Below, piece after piece: positions 9,001 to 16,079 of a stretch of 64,000 nucleotides of DNA (position 1 is the stretch's first letter; every line of letters starts with the position of its first letter). Origin of the DNA: Bryobacterales bacterium F-183 (GTDB taxonomy: Bacteria; Acidobacteriota; Terriglobia; Bryobacterales; Bryobacteraceae); the NCBI GenBank assembly GCA_016865505.2, contig AP025252.1, positions 2,418,001 through 2,482,000 of the forward strand. The letters run 5' to 3'. A program made the translations under genes and the position numbers. Below the pieces are notes generated by a model that was not told the origin of the DNA, ran no database searches, and worked only from the letters and a program-made list of their open reading frames with translations.

Positions 9001-9936
9001 GTTTCTGTATACCGTTGATCCAAAAATGATCTCCGGCGTCCCATCTCCATCCAGATCTGCAATCGAAGCGCTACCGGCTGAGAACTGACCGTTGCCTGCG
9101 TGGGGGGCTACGGCCTGCCACTTGACGGTTCCGTTGTGCTCAAAGGCCACCGGACGTCGATCTTGGGTATGCCCGATGATCTCGGGAAAGCCGTCGTTAT
9201 CGATGTCTCCAACCGCAAGACCCGCGAAAGCCTCAATAGTGATGCTGGTATTGGTCCACAGCTCTCTGCCGTCTCGTCCACTAATTGCACGTAGCCTACC
9301 GTCCCCTGTTGCCCCAAGCCAAAAGACACCAGAATCTCCAAAAGTCGTGAAGACGATCTCCGGCGTTCCATCCTTATCCAGGTCAACTACGAGGGGCGTC
9401 ATCATTACTTGACGCGAGCCGGGTGCGACGGCAAACGTTGACTTGTTCCATTTAGGACGCGGATCAAGTGGCGATGGAAGCCGCAGGGGCGTGCTACGGC
9501 CGGTGTCCCAGGTGTTGTTCGATTCGCTTACTTCGGCAATGGCATTGTCGATATCGGCCGTGACGTAGATGAGATTGCCACGAAAACGAACCTGCCCAGA
9601 AAGGGGAATCTGCACCAACTTTTCGCCGTTTGCTGCGAAGCCCGGCTCGACGAGGGCTGAGCCAAGTACGAGATCGCTTGCCGCGTCGTAGGTCCGGTTA
9701 CCATTACGATCTTCGTAGGCAAAGACCCGAAAACCCGGTGCGACTGGAACGCTTGCCAGGTTTCTAACGGTGGCCGCCAAGACCCCTGTGGCCTGCAGGC
9801 TTTGTGGGTCCGTGTTGACATTGGCGGTACTGATGAAAGTCACAGTAAGGTCCGGCAAACTCTGGCCTGTTAGAGTTATGCCGACGTATGCAGAAGTCAA
9901 AACACAGATCGTCAGTAGGAGTCTGGCGCGAGACAT
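3040..9936 (-). CDS. Giant secreted RHS/YD-repeat protein with FG-GAP, CARDB and Ig-like modules
   Basis: A 2298-residue protein. In order: a signal peptide (LLLTICVLTSAYVGITLTG, about residues 5-23); a CARDB-like domain; several FG-GAP/VCBS-type repeats with DxDxDGxxE calcium-binding loops (about 165-590); a second CARDB and a fibronectin-III region; four putative-Ig repeats (about 825-1200) with the recurring 'PAGMTINP..G.V.W.P' core; then about 700 residues of YD/RHS repeats and the RHS core, ending YGTNNPLSFRDPLG near residue 2220. The remaining 80-residue tip is variable in such proteins and often toxic; here it is hydrophobic and ends VAVLLNNYF. Family knowledge suggests a cell-surface or secreted polymorphic-toxin-like shell; target and toxicity are unknown. 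Confidence 0.85.
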   Translation of the reverse strand: MSRARLLLTICVLTSAYVGITLTGQSLPDLTVTFISTANVNTDPQSLQATGVLAATVRNLASVPVAPGFRVFAYEDRNGNRTYDAASDLVLGSALVEPGFAANGEKLVQIPLSGQVRFRGNLIYVTADIDNAIAEVSESNNTWDTGRSTPLRLPSPLDPRPKWNKSTFAVAPGSRQVMMTPLVVDLDKDGTPEIVFTTFGDSGVFWLGATGDGRLRAISGRDGRELWTNTSITIEAFAGLAVGDIDNDGFPEIIGHTQDRRPVAFEHNGTVKWQAVAPHAGNGQFSAGSASIADLDGDGTPEIIFGSTVYRNDGSLRWQGSEGKADNGGGGPLSVIADIDLDGKQEVVAGKTVYNRDGSVRWSSSLPDGFAAVGNFDADPFGEIAVVANGSVRLHEHDGAVKWGPVAIPGVGSGGVGYGGAPTIADFDGDGQPEIGVASASKYVVFETAGSIKWQTDIEDFSSAQTGSSVFDFDGDGTAEVVYGDERNLRIYKGSDGQILYTFPRGSGTALEYAVIADIDRDGHADIVVPANSYYRGGEDGIYVISGPNWVRTRSIWNQHAYSITNVNEDGTIPRQPLPNWRQPGLNNFRLNTFEDPNLATAAPDLTTSLISKNDAAFPSSVRLTSRVGNGGGLQPQTQRIKVAFYRGDPASGGQLIATTETSRTLSPGEYEDVSVTWANPPQGLHPIVVVADDNGQGIGQVEERDKSNNKAGSNVLLGVGPFPLVDSLITRFKDKSADVVWTAVSGASSYNIYRRTGMGAPVLAKRNHVGLSFTDVGLTNYTPYFYSVRWINALGIESATGTEASVTPAPLPSGGDTPPTIQSYPPTRARVGASYTYQPRAGDPDPGDALTYSLISPPTGMTIGTTGAIAWTPSIAAAGYNDITLRVQDTRGRAAIQTFRLFVEVLIVDGPPTISSTPISLAQSGELYAYQVVARDPENGLVTYALSVAPSGMTINPANGLVQWIPTRAQVGSQSATVRVSDAGGNAATQSFTIQVSRGNKAPTITSIPVTEGRVGVPYSYVVTATDPEADPITFSLAAAPAGMVINPTSGVVRWTPTAPQQGSVRYEVRVTDNGGLGAAQAVTVAVRPANLPPSISSSPVLTAQANQPYRYQLVVVDGNFPDEAIRYSLAAGPAGMTINASTGLVQWIPAESLVNTSQNVTVRATDSGDLSADQSFTVRVTAASQQLPTVSLTSPTNGSTVTSDVPIIGTVTDPSLRLWRVEYQPTGDTQWYTISRGTAPVTNGSLGTLPATLLANNAYRIRLYAENAVGSITTPDIGANIDTKQLKMGDFTLAFEDLRVPGFTFPISIMRKYDSKRPQVGDFGPGWTLGFSEVDVRLDPNFNVFLTLPDARRVKFSFTPACASPVLGACFLNIVNMAWTGDAGVYDKLESIDCPTGVQSTPPSCSLFGAPPPSQWKLTTKEGLKYWITGGRITRMEDRVGNWMQIDLNGVTSNTGRNIAIERNVQGLVTKIKEPTPGGEMRYEYDAQGRLIRWINLNGKTTTYFYDNASYPHYLTKIIDPLGRQALRNVFNLEGRLVAQCNADGNITTLEGCSQFNPQPETRTFTAINGRGFKTELVTDDRGNVITARRYLDASSYLDTVNTYDANNNMLSERDPEGNVRSYTYDSRSNRLTETDPGGRTTTYTYVTGCEKVETLRDPAGNVTRSTYDNKCNLRFVQDPLLKSTEYRYNAYGQRTEMIDSNGTTWTWKYLLNGLLQSVVDPFGKAITFSFSTQGTLLSRSDRNGRRIDFEYDAAHHLTRETWDNGRVLHFVYDELGALLAATDSLNSITMTYDSLGRVKSVDTVGGQGMPRVVMTYLYDANGNITQVSDSLGGNTVYTYDALDRLTAAIQSGAGVQPKRIDLTYSSAGLVTQLRRFSDLAGTSGVVHTGYEYDCGGCAGRLTAIRHRKPTDSSTIQDTSFTRDASGNILASRDDGAQHSYSYDPLRRLTAATHPASDQPNEFYTYDSVGNRMTSHISSSYSYSQNTMGVGNRLVQDNQSTYQYDGEGNAVRVTNRQTLSYALFTYDHHNRLTSTRYLNAANIVEGEVTYRYDCLGRRISASRGAEGMYYAYDGLNPILVFSLTGTVVSRRMYTRGLDDIVGDERSSVTRWYLKDQVGSTRKIVDNAGTALEHYKSDSFGRLLSPKTAQSSDLLFTGRDHDSEGRTNFRLRQYDSATGRFLQEDTLEPFGYVYGTNNPLSFRDPLGASPLEEIALTTNNVRLFTSIAAQHVIIGAAVNDYLNCIAAAAGDRNKKDGCVRKLIGVVSIGSPAAALGGATTHPLLTIIGVAVLLNNYF

Positions 9937-9955
9937 AGTATTTAGCCTTGGGAAT

Positions 9956-10660
9956 CTACTTCGACAGGAAACGGCGAAAAAGAAACAGCACGGGTAGAGT
10001 AAGCAGGGCTACGTTGGCTGGCTCAGGGACAGAAGTGCTTACCGGTTCCGCCAGCGCCGCATAGCCATTGAGGAAGAACTGCGAGCCGGAATCTGGGTCG
10101 ACTTGCTGGAGCCCCCCGATGTTGGTGTTGGCAATTCTAAGAACGAGGCTGACGCTCTGACCCGGCGCAAGAGATCCGATTTGGAAGCCAAGAGCGAGCG
10201 ACACGTCATCAGGCGCGCTTGACGGAACTGAGTTGGTGTTCCGCAGTGAACCGGCTTGAAGGTCCGAAACGATGGTCCCGAAAAGATAGCCCGGCTCGTC
10301 AATCTGCCACTGGCCCGGTGCTATCGCTCCGGCCGGTGCATCTTGAAGTAGGGAAAGCGAATAAAACGTTCCGTACTCGTTAAAGAAGGAGTTTAAATCG
10401 CGGTCGAGGTCTGCGTCTACGAATCCGAAGAACAGCACGTTCGTCATCGTCGCGGAGGTGGAGTTAGTAAATGTCCAGCCCAGCTGCCCAGCGTTGTTGC
10501 CATCCAGCGTCGAAAAGTATCCCGTCGAGGACGAAGTTAGCTGGGTAACGAGTGCTCCGTCGGCGTGGAGGTATCCCGAGATCGCTTCCAGTTGAATTGT
10601 CCCAGCAGAAGCGACGGTGGCCGTCACCGCGAGGAGAAGTAGGTTCGCACAATTGGCCAT
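9956..10660 (-). CDS. PEP-CTERM sorting-domain protein
   Basis: A 234-residue exported protein with an N-terminal signal peptide (LLLLAVTATVASAG) and a typical C-terminal PEP-CTERM tripartite signal: VPEP, a hydrophobic helix (ANVALLTLPVLFLF) and a basic tail (RRFLSK). Exosortase/archaeosortase systems recognise this signal and process such proteins during export, often in bacteria that make exopolysaccharide. The middle is beta-rich and Ser/Gly-rich and has no domain I recognise. It lies 19 bp upstream of the RHS gene on the same strand and may share its transcript. No exosortase gene is seen in this window. Confidence 0.8.
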   Translation of the reverse strand: MANCANLLLLAVTATVASAGTIQLEAISGYLHADGALVTQLTSSSTGYFSTLDGNNAGQLGWTFTNSTSATMTNVLFFGFVDADLDRDLNSFFNEYGTFYSLSLLQDAPAGAIAPGQWQIDEPGYLFGTIVSDLQAGSLRNTNSVPSSAPDDVSLALGFQIGSLAPGQSVSLVLRIANTNIGGLQQVDPDSGSQFFLNGYAALAEPVSTSVPEPANVALLTLPVLFLFRRFLSK

Positions 10661-10762
10661 TAGATTCCCTTAAGAAAAGAAGCGCAAGGCGTAGGGGAAA
10701 GCCCTTAAAAAACCGAATCTGAACGGACAGGGCCCACCTGGAAGATAGGGTATGATCTGGAA

Positions 10763-11326
10763 GTGGAGTTCGAGGGTGGAGTTCGGGAGCTGGTCTGCTC
10801 GATTTATCCAGAGCTGAAGAGTTTGGCGGCCCGTCTGCTGCGGCACGAACGAAACGAGCATACCCTCCAGGCAACAGCCCTTGTCCATGAAACTTTCTTA
10901 CGGTTACTTGGTCGCGAGCTACGACTTGACGAAGGGCCTGAAGCATTTTTAGCGCTGGCGGCCCATCAAATGAGAGAGATCCTGGTCGATTCCGCTCGAA
11001 AGCATCGGGCAAAAAAACGAACCGGGCGGCTGACTCGAGTTCCTCTTCCGGATTCCAGGAACGCGGCGGCCATAGATGAAGACGATCTGCTTTCACTGAA
11101 CGAGGCGCTAGAGCGACTAGGCCTGTTCGATGCCAGGGCACTTCGGGTCGTCGAGTTAAAGTACTTCCTTGGTCTTACAAATCGCGAGACTGCCGTGGTT
11201 CTTGGTCTGGCCGGGCCGACGATAGAGAGTTCGTGGACGTTTGCGCGAGCATGGCTCTACAAAGAATTGAAAACTAACAGAACTTGCCGAGCGGCCAAGG
11301 TTAGCGAAATGCTGGAATCAGCATGA
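10763..11326 (+). CDS. ECF-type RNA polymerase sigma factor
   Basis: A 187-residue sigma factor of the small acidobacterial/planctomycete ECF family (PF07638 type). Region 2 is recognisable in YPELKSLAARLLRHERNEHT and ATALVHETFLRLL. Region 4 carries an HTH (LKYFLGLTNRETAVVLGLAGPTIESSWTFARAWLYKEL). It would direct RNA polymerase to a regulon that cannot be read from this window. The start is a GTG at 10763. The promoter region is shared with the divergent PEP-CTERM gene. The 3' end overlaps the convergent kinase gene by 26 bp. A sigma factor of this class beside a Ser/Thr kinase is a recurrent arrangement in Acidobacteria. Confidence 0.85.
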   Translation: MEFEGGVRELVCSIYPELKSLAARLLRHERNEHTLQATALVHETFLRLLGRELRLDEGPEAFLALAAHQMREILVDSARKHRAKKRTGRLTRVPLPDSRNAAAIDEDDLLSLNEALERLGLFDARALRVVELKYFLGLTNRETAVVLGLAGPTIESSWTFARAWLYKELKTNRTCRAAKVSEMLESA

Positions 11327-14018
11327 TGTCAGTGTTATTCACATCAAACTTGCTGAACAGGAGAAATCGTTCGTCGCGCGAGAGATCGAGCCCCCAGAAA
11401 ATCTCTTCCTCAGAAACATGAAGTAGCTTCCGGTCGGCACGCCCGTAAGGAGAAAAATATATGCCAGCCTTTTCTTCACTGTCTGGAAGTCTTGCAACGT
11501 AGAACAACCCGTGCCGACCGGTCACAAATAAGTTCCTACGATAAATGCTCTCGATCACCTTAGTCGTTGTCCCATCGAGTAGCCTTTTCCTCCAGACACC
11601 TTCCTTCTCCGAGCGCCTAGTGAAGTAGACCTCAGTGCCGTCTGGTGACTCCTGGCCCACTCTCGCCTCCCCTTCAACGACACGTACAAAAGTCTTCAGG
11701 TGTGGGTAGTCGGCTTTCCAGAGCTGACGTTCTTGCTCAACTCTTCGACAAACGTAGAGAAACTGACCATCCCGAGAGAAACTTGTGGCATTTGCCCCGT
11801 TCATAAGCTCAGTGAGCGCGCCCCCCCCAGTCGCTGATGCCCGGTAAATTCGCTCGCCAAGGGCTTTTGACCGGACGGAAATTATTAGCCCTCTAGCGTC
11901 TGGAGTCCACAAAACGCTAACCCCGTCTGGGGAATCGAAGTGCGTTATCTGACGGAGTGCCGAGCCATCCCCTCTCGCTGTCCATATCTGTTCGTCACCG
12001 GAGCTTGAAGAGGCGAATGCGATCATGCTTGCGTCTGGTGAGTACGTCGCTTCCTCATCGTTGAGCGTCTCTCCAACTAGCCGTTTGATGTTTCCTTTGG
12101 TGGGATTATCCAGATCGAGTCTCCAAATGTTGCTGTTTGAGAGATGCACGCTGTACGCAAGGAGCCACCGATCTCTTGCAATTGCAATGCTTTCAAAATG
12201 GAGCGTGTCGGAGAGAAGGCTAGCTCGTTTTCCGCCCGCGGCTGATACGCGCCAAAGGGAACCGTTGCCGAGTGGACCGGCAACATAGACCAGATCCCTG
12301 CCGTCTGGTGTCCACTGGAGCGAGTCTATGCGCTCCTGCTCATACGTAACACGGCGAGGCGCGCCGAGAAGTCCAAGTGAGGCATCGACTTCCACGACAA
12401 AGATATCTGCCGAATGCTGTGTCCACTTTCTGACAAAAGCCAATTGTCGGCCATTCGGGGAAGCGGTAGGATTGTCGTCACCTAACGTTTCGGGAGCCGG
12501 TGTGACGAGATCTCTCCACTGACGGGTTTTAGTATCTACTACGCGGATAGTGGTGCCACCGGCACTATCACGGAACTGGGATGCCCCGACAAACCGGCCA
12601 TCCTCTGACCACGTTAGACTTCCGAACTCGGTTGCTCGACCTAGCTCCGTTTCCGAGCGCTCTGAGTCTAGGTTCCTGACCATCACCGCTGATTCGTCAT
12701 CAGCAAAAAGCCGGATGAACGCAAGCCTACTTCCGTCGGGTGACACGCGAGGCTCGTCGTCGCTAGCCGGGTCAGCGACCACCTTAACAGGCTCGCCACC
12801 TTCGACTGCTTTCTTGTAAATGTCCATCTGGTCGAGTGGGCCAGCTGCATAGAAGAGCCACTTTCCATCCGGTGAGAATGCGGGTCGGAACTCATTGCCG
12901 GGGCTCGCAACAAGGGGCCTTGGTTTGGCATACCAATAGCGGGTATTTTCCCGGTACCAACCGTAGGCGACAAATAACACTCCACAAAGTGAAACAGACA
13001 ATGCTGCCATTACGAAAGGGAATTGACGCTCTCTCCTCGCAGGCGCACAAACCTGTGTGGAAAACTCTTCGACATCGGCAAACCTCTTTGCGGGATCCGG
13101 ATCAAGAGCACGTCGGATGGCAGTGATCGCACGACGTCCGACCAAGGAATGCATCTCAACCGGGGTTGCCTGACGAGGTGAGGGTCGTTTGCCTTCGAAA
13201 ACTTCAAAGATAACCAGTGCAAAGGCATACAGGTCGGCAGCGGGCGACAGTTCATCGGTGTGTTCTGGCAACTCGTATCCAGTCGAACGACCGATCTTGC
13301 CATTCTCGGAAAGACTCTTAAGGCGGGCAATGCCAAAGTCTATGATGGTTACTCTCTCCTCTGAAGAACCCGGCGACGAAACTACGATGTTTTCAGGTTT
13401 AATGTCCGAGTGAATTACCCCCGCATTGTGAATAGCTTTGAGGGCGCTGGCAAGCTGGGCGACGATCTTTCGTCCTCGCTCGACAGAAACTGGTCCCGCC
13501 TCAAGCATGGCGCGAAGTGTTATGCCCTCTACGAACGTCAAGACGAGAAACGGGGTGCCATCGGCAAGTATGCCTACGTCCGATATGCCGACAACGCCGG
13601 GATGGTTTACGCGGGCAAGTGATTCTACTTCCCGCTCGAAGGCTTGGCGGATCGTTGACTCACCTGCCATAGGATCAAGAATCTTCACCACGACCAACTT
13701 GTCACGGATCGTTCGATCCCGAGCTAAGTAAATAGTTGCAAACCCACCAGTCATTGGAGGACCGGTGATCTCGTACCTTTGACTTAAGACCGCACCCGCA
13801 GGTAGAACTTTGGTCCGCCCAGATCGTGCTCCCAATCGGTGAGGCACCGATCGCATGAGAAAGTCCCCCGCACCCTCATGAGCATCGACAAGCTCCAAAA
13901 CCTCCGCAAGAACCTCGAAGTCATCAGAACAGGCTTCTTGCAAAAACTCCTGCCTTCGGTCTGGGGGCAACCGTATCGCATCCGTGAAAAGTTGGCGAAC
14001 TCGCTCGGAGTCAGGCAT
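11301..14018 (-). CDS. Membrane Ser/Thr protein kinase with PD40/TolB-like propeller sensor
   Basis: A 905-residue protein. Residues 1-75 form the N-terminal extension seen in acidobacterial kinases. The kinase domain follows: Gly-rich loop MTGGFATIYLARD, the Lys strand KLVVVKIL, catalytic loop VIHSDIKPENIVV and IIDFGIARL. The catalytic loop reads HSD instead of HRD, so it is a non-RD kinase, probably without classical activation-loop control. One transmembrane helix (FVMAALSVSLCGVLFVAYGWY) follows. The C-terminal half is a beta-propeller of PD40/WD40-like repeats (FSPDGKWLFYAAG, VSPDGSRLAFIR, WTPDGRDLVYVAG and others) that should sense an extracytoplasmic ligand or protein. Substrates are unknown. 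Confidence 0.88.
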   Translation of the reverse strand: MPDSERVRQLFTDAIRLPPDRRQEFLQEACSDDFEVLAEVLELVDAHEGAGDFLMRSVPHRLGARSGRTKVLPAGAVLSQRYEITGPPMTGGFATIYLARDRTIRDKLVVVKILDPMAGESTIRQAFEREVESLARVNHPGVVGISDVGILADGTPFLVLTFVEGITLRAMLEAGPVSVERGRKIVAQLASALKAIHNAGVIHSDIKPENIVVSSPGSSEERVTIIDFGIARLKSLSENGKIGRSTGYELPEHTDELSPAADLYAFALVIFEVFEGKRPSPRQATPVEMHSLVGRRAITAIRRALDPDPAKRFADVEEFSTQVCAPARRERQFPFVMAALSVSLCGVLFVAYGWYRENTRYWYAKPRPLVASPGNEFRPAFSPDGKWLFYAAGPLDQMDIYKKAVEGGEPVKVVADPASDDEPRVSPDGSRLAFIRLFADDESAVMVRNLDSERSETELGRATEFGSLTWSEDGRFVGASQFRDSAGGTTIRVVDTKTRQWRDLVTPAPETLGDDNPTASPNGRQLAFVRKWTQHSADIFVVEVDASLGLLGAPRRVTYEQERIDSLQWTPDGRDLVYVAGPLGNGSLWRVSAAGGKRASLLSDTLHFESIAIARDRWLLAYSVHLSNSNIWRLDLDNPTKGNIKRLVGETLNDEEATYSPDASMIAFASSSSGDEQIWTARGDGSALRQITHFDSPDGVSVLWTPDARGLIISVRSKALGERIYRASATGGGALTELMNGANATSFSRDGQFLYVCRRVEQERQLWKADYPHLKTFVRVVEGEARVGQESPDGTEVYFTRRSEKEGVWRKRLLDGTTTKVIESIYRRNLFVTGRHGLFYVARLPDSEEKAGIYFSPYGRADRKLLHVSEEEIFWGLDLSRDERFLLFSKFDVNNTDIMLIPAFR

Positions 14019-14297
14019 TTGGAAAGGGACAATGCTCCGTCGGCCGGAGGGCTGTCCTGATATCTTAGCCGATGCATGCCCAGAATCCCGATATCCTCAC
14101 GGCGCAATGTTCTGGCTATGCGGACTTCGAGACCTATTGTGCCGTCTCCTGACGAGCCACGATTTTGATCAGTTCAGCAATGTCCGAGGCGTTCAATGTG
14201 TTCCCCGGAGCGGGTTCTCTTGCTAATGCTTTCAACGCCTTATCGCTTCTCGAGAAAGTTGAGGCATTTCGAAGATCACACAGAGGCGCACCGCAGG

Positions 14298-16079
14298 TTA
14301 CATAGTTTCGAGTAGACCCATTTCTTGAATGAACGGAGATGGCCGGTTACGATGATCTGAGGTATCCCAAAACAACATTAAGACTCGCATCGCCCTCGTT
14401 GCCGCCACGTAGGCCAAACGTCGAGATTCGTCATAGCGGGCCTGCCGCAGTACCGGATCCGTAATGTTGTTCACGGAAAAATGTGGGAGCCGCCCGTCTT
14501 GTGCGTCCACAACAGCCACTGCCTCGAATTCTCGGCCTTTCGATCGGTGGATCGTCATAAGCTGAATACACTCGGTGGGGCGCGCAAAGATCCCAAGGTC
14601 TTCAACGGTAAGCTCCGCCCAGTTGTCCCGCTCCATGATATCCGCAATCATCCCCTCCGCAGATTCGATAAGGGAGCGATGGTGAGCTGCACCTAGTATT
14701 CGGCTTTCAGCCAATAACGAAGAGATGCTGCTTGCCGCGACCCGGAGCCAGTCTACCGCCAGGGATGTCCTTGTCTTTGCTCTAAACGACTCCTGCAAGA
14801 TCTCGCACACCAACACGCGACCGGAATATGAAAAGATCTCCCTCCGAGGTTCATTTGTCAGCTGAGTAAGAACGAAGAACAGAGCTTTCTGAACGGCAAA
14901 GGCAATCTCCGGCTCAGGGCTCTCCAAGTAGGCACCAAGCGGTTCGGCGAGATGCGAAAACAAGAGCGACCGCTTGTATGGGCGTGCACCAGGACCGATG
15001 ACTGGAAAACCGTGCGATCGCAATCCCCGGGCAAGGTGAAACAGAGAGAGCCACCAAGGAGCCAGAATTGCGACTTTACCAAACGGAACGTCGAGCGCAG
15101 CTACTTCAGGAAGAAAATGGTTCACAACTCCGTCAAGAAGATTGGCGACAACCTGACTCTTGGGGGCGATTTGGAATGCTCTGTATTCGCCAACAGCTTG
15201 CATAGAAGGAGTGGTGGGGCACAGACGCTCAGCAGCTTCAACGATGAGCTGCGAAGAGCGGAAGTTTCCTGTCAGGCTGTGTGTCGTATTCGCACCGACA
15301 TGAAGAGCGAACTCTCGGAGCAAGTCGGGAGAGGCTCCGGCGAATCCGTAAATCGATTGGTTTGGATCGCCCACGCAAAAGAATTTCGTGCGTTGAAATG
15401 CGCAGATGGCCTTAAACAGATGGATCTGGCCTGCTGACGAATCTTGAAATTCATCGACTAGCAACCAAGCGAAGCGGCTGGCCAACGCACTTGCAATGAA
15501 TGGGAAGCGATCAAGGATCAGACACGAATGATAGACGAGATCACCCAGAGTGGTGAACGCTGAGTCATCTAGCCACCGACACCATTCCTCTCCGGCCGAA
15601 AGCGGAATACCATCCGGAACGAATACCGAGCTATCCGGCATTCGGTAGATGCCGTCGAATTGGTCTGCATTGAACGCCCGTATCTGATATCGAAGCATCA
15701 ACTCCGCGCGTTTCAGCTGGAAAAGCTCATCGTCGGATGTTAGAAGAGTAAAGCCACTTGCAAACAGTGGAAGTCTTTTGTGAAACGGTCGATAGATATT
15801 TTGCAGTGCAAATGCATGAATAGTTGACACCTCATAAAACTCGTCCTCGCCAGAAAAGGCGGTCCGCCTCAGCCGACTCTCGATCTCCTCAGCACCAGCG
15901 TTCGTATGCGTGATGCAAGCAACTCGACGCGCAGTATTTCGAACGTCTTCAATGCAGCGAAGAAGTTTCGAAATGATAACCCGTGTCTTGCCACTACCAG
16001 GGCATGACACCAAACAGACATGCCCATTTTCCATCACCGCCGCTCGTTGCTCTGATGTCAACGACATCAGACTAGCCAC
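14298..16079 (-). CDS. gajB: Gabija GajB, UvrD/Rep-like helicase
   Basis: A 593-residue superfamily I helicase. Motifs in order: Walker A SCPGSGKTRVI, motif Ia CITHTNAGAEEI, motif II LLVDEFQDSSAGQIH, motif III CVGDPNQSIYGFAGA, motif IV LTGNFRSS, motif V MTIHRSKGREFEAVAVVD and motif VI VAATRAM. It overlaps the upstream gajA by 13 bp, the typical two-gene Gabija order. In characterised Gabija systems GajB joins GajA in a large complex and activates or assists nucleic-acid degradation during phage infection. It is longer than the roughly 500 residues usual for GajB; the extra length lies mainly between motifs IV and V. The role is inferred by homology and synteny. Confidence 0.82.
   Translation of the reverse strand: MASLMSLTSEQRAAVMENGHVCLVSCPGSGKTRVIISKLLRCIEDVRNTARRVACITHTNAGAEEIESRLRRTAFSGEDEFYEVSTIHAFALQNIYRPFHKRLPLFASGFTLLTSDDELFQLKRAELMLRYQIRAFNADQFDGIYRMPDSSVFVPDGIPLSAGEEWCRWLDDSAFTTLGDLVYHSCLILDRFPFIASALASRFAWLLVDEFQDSSAGQIHLFKAICAFQRTKFFCVGDPNQSIYGFAGASPDLLREFALHVGANTTHSLTGNFRSSQLIVEAAERLCPTTPSMQAVGEYRAFQIAPKSQVVANLLDGVVNHFLPEVAALDVPFGKVAILAPWWLSLFHLARGLRSHGFPVIGPGARPYKRSLLFSHLAEPLGAYLESPEPEIAFAVQKALFFVLTQLTNEPRREIFSYSGRVLVCEILQESFRAKTRTSLAVDWLRVAASSISSLLAESRILGAAHHRSLIESAEGMIADIMERDNWAELTVEDLGIFARPTECIQLMTIHRSKGREFEAVAVVDAQDGRLPHFSVNNITDPVLRQARYDESRRLAYVAATRAMRVLMLFWDTSDHRNRPSPFIQEMGLLETM

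Noticed and set aside
14146-14297. About 50 open codons on the minus strand just after gajB (CDLRNASTFSRSDKALKALA)
   Set aside because: There is no start codon and no link in frame with gajB; it may be a decayed gene end but cannot be supported.
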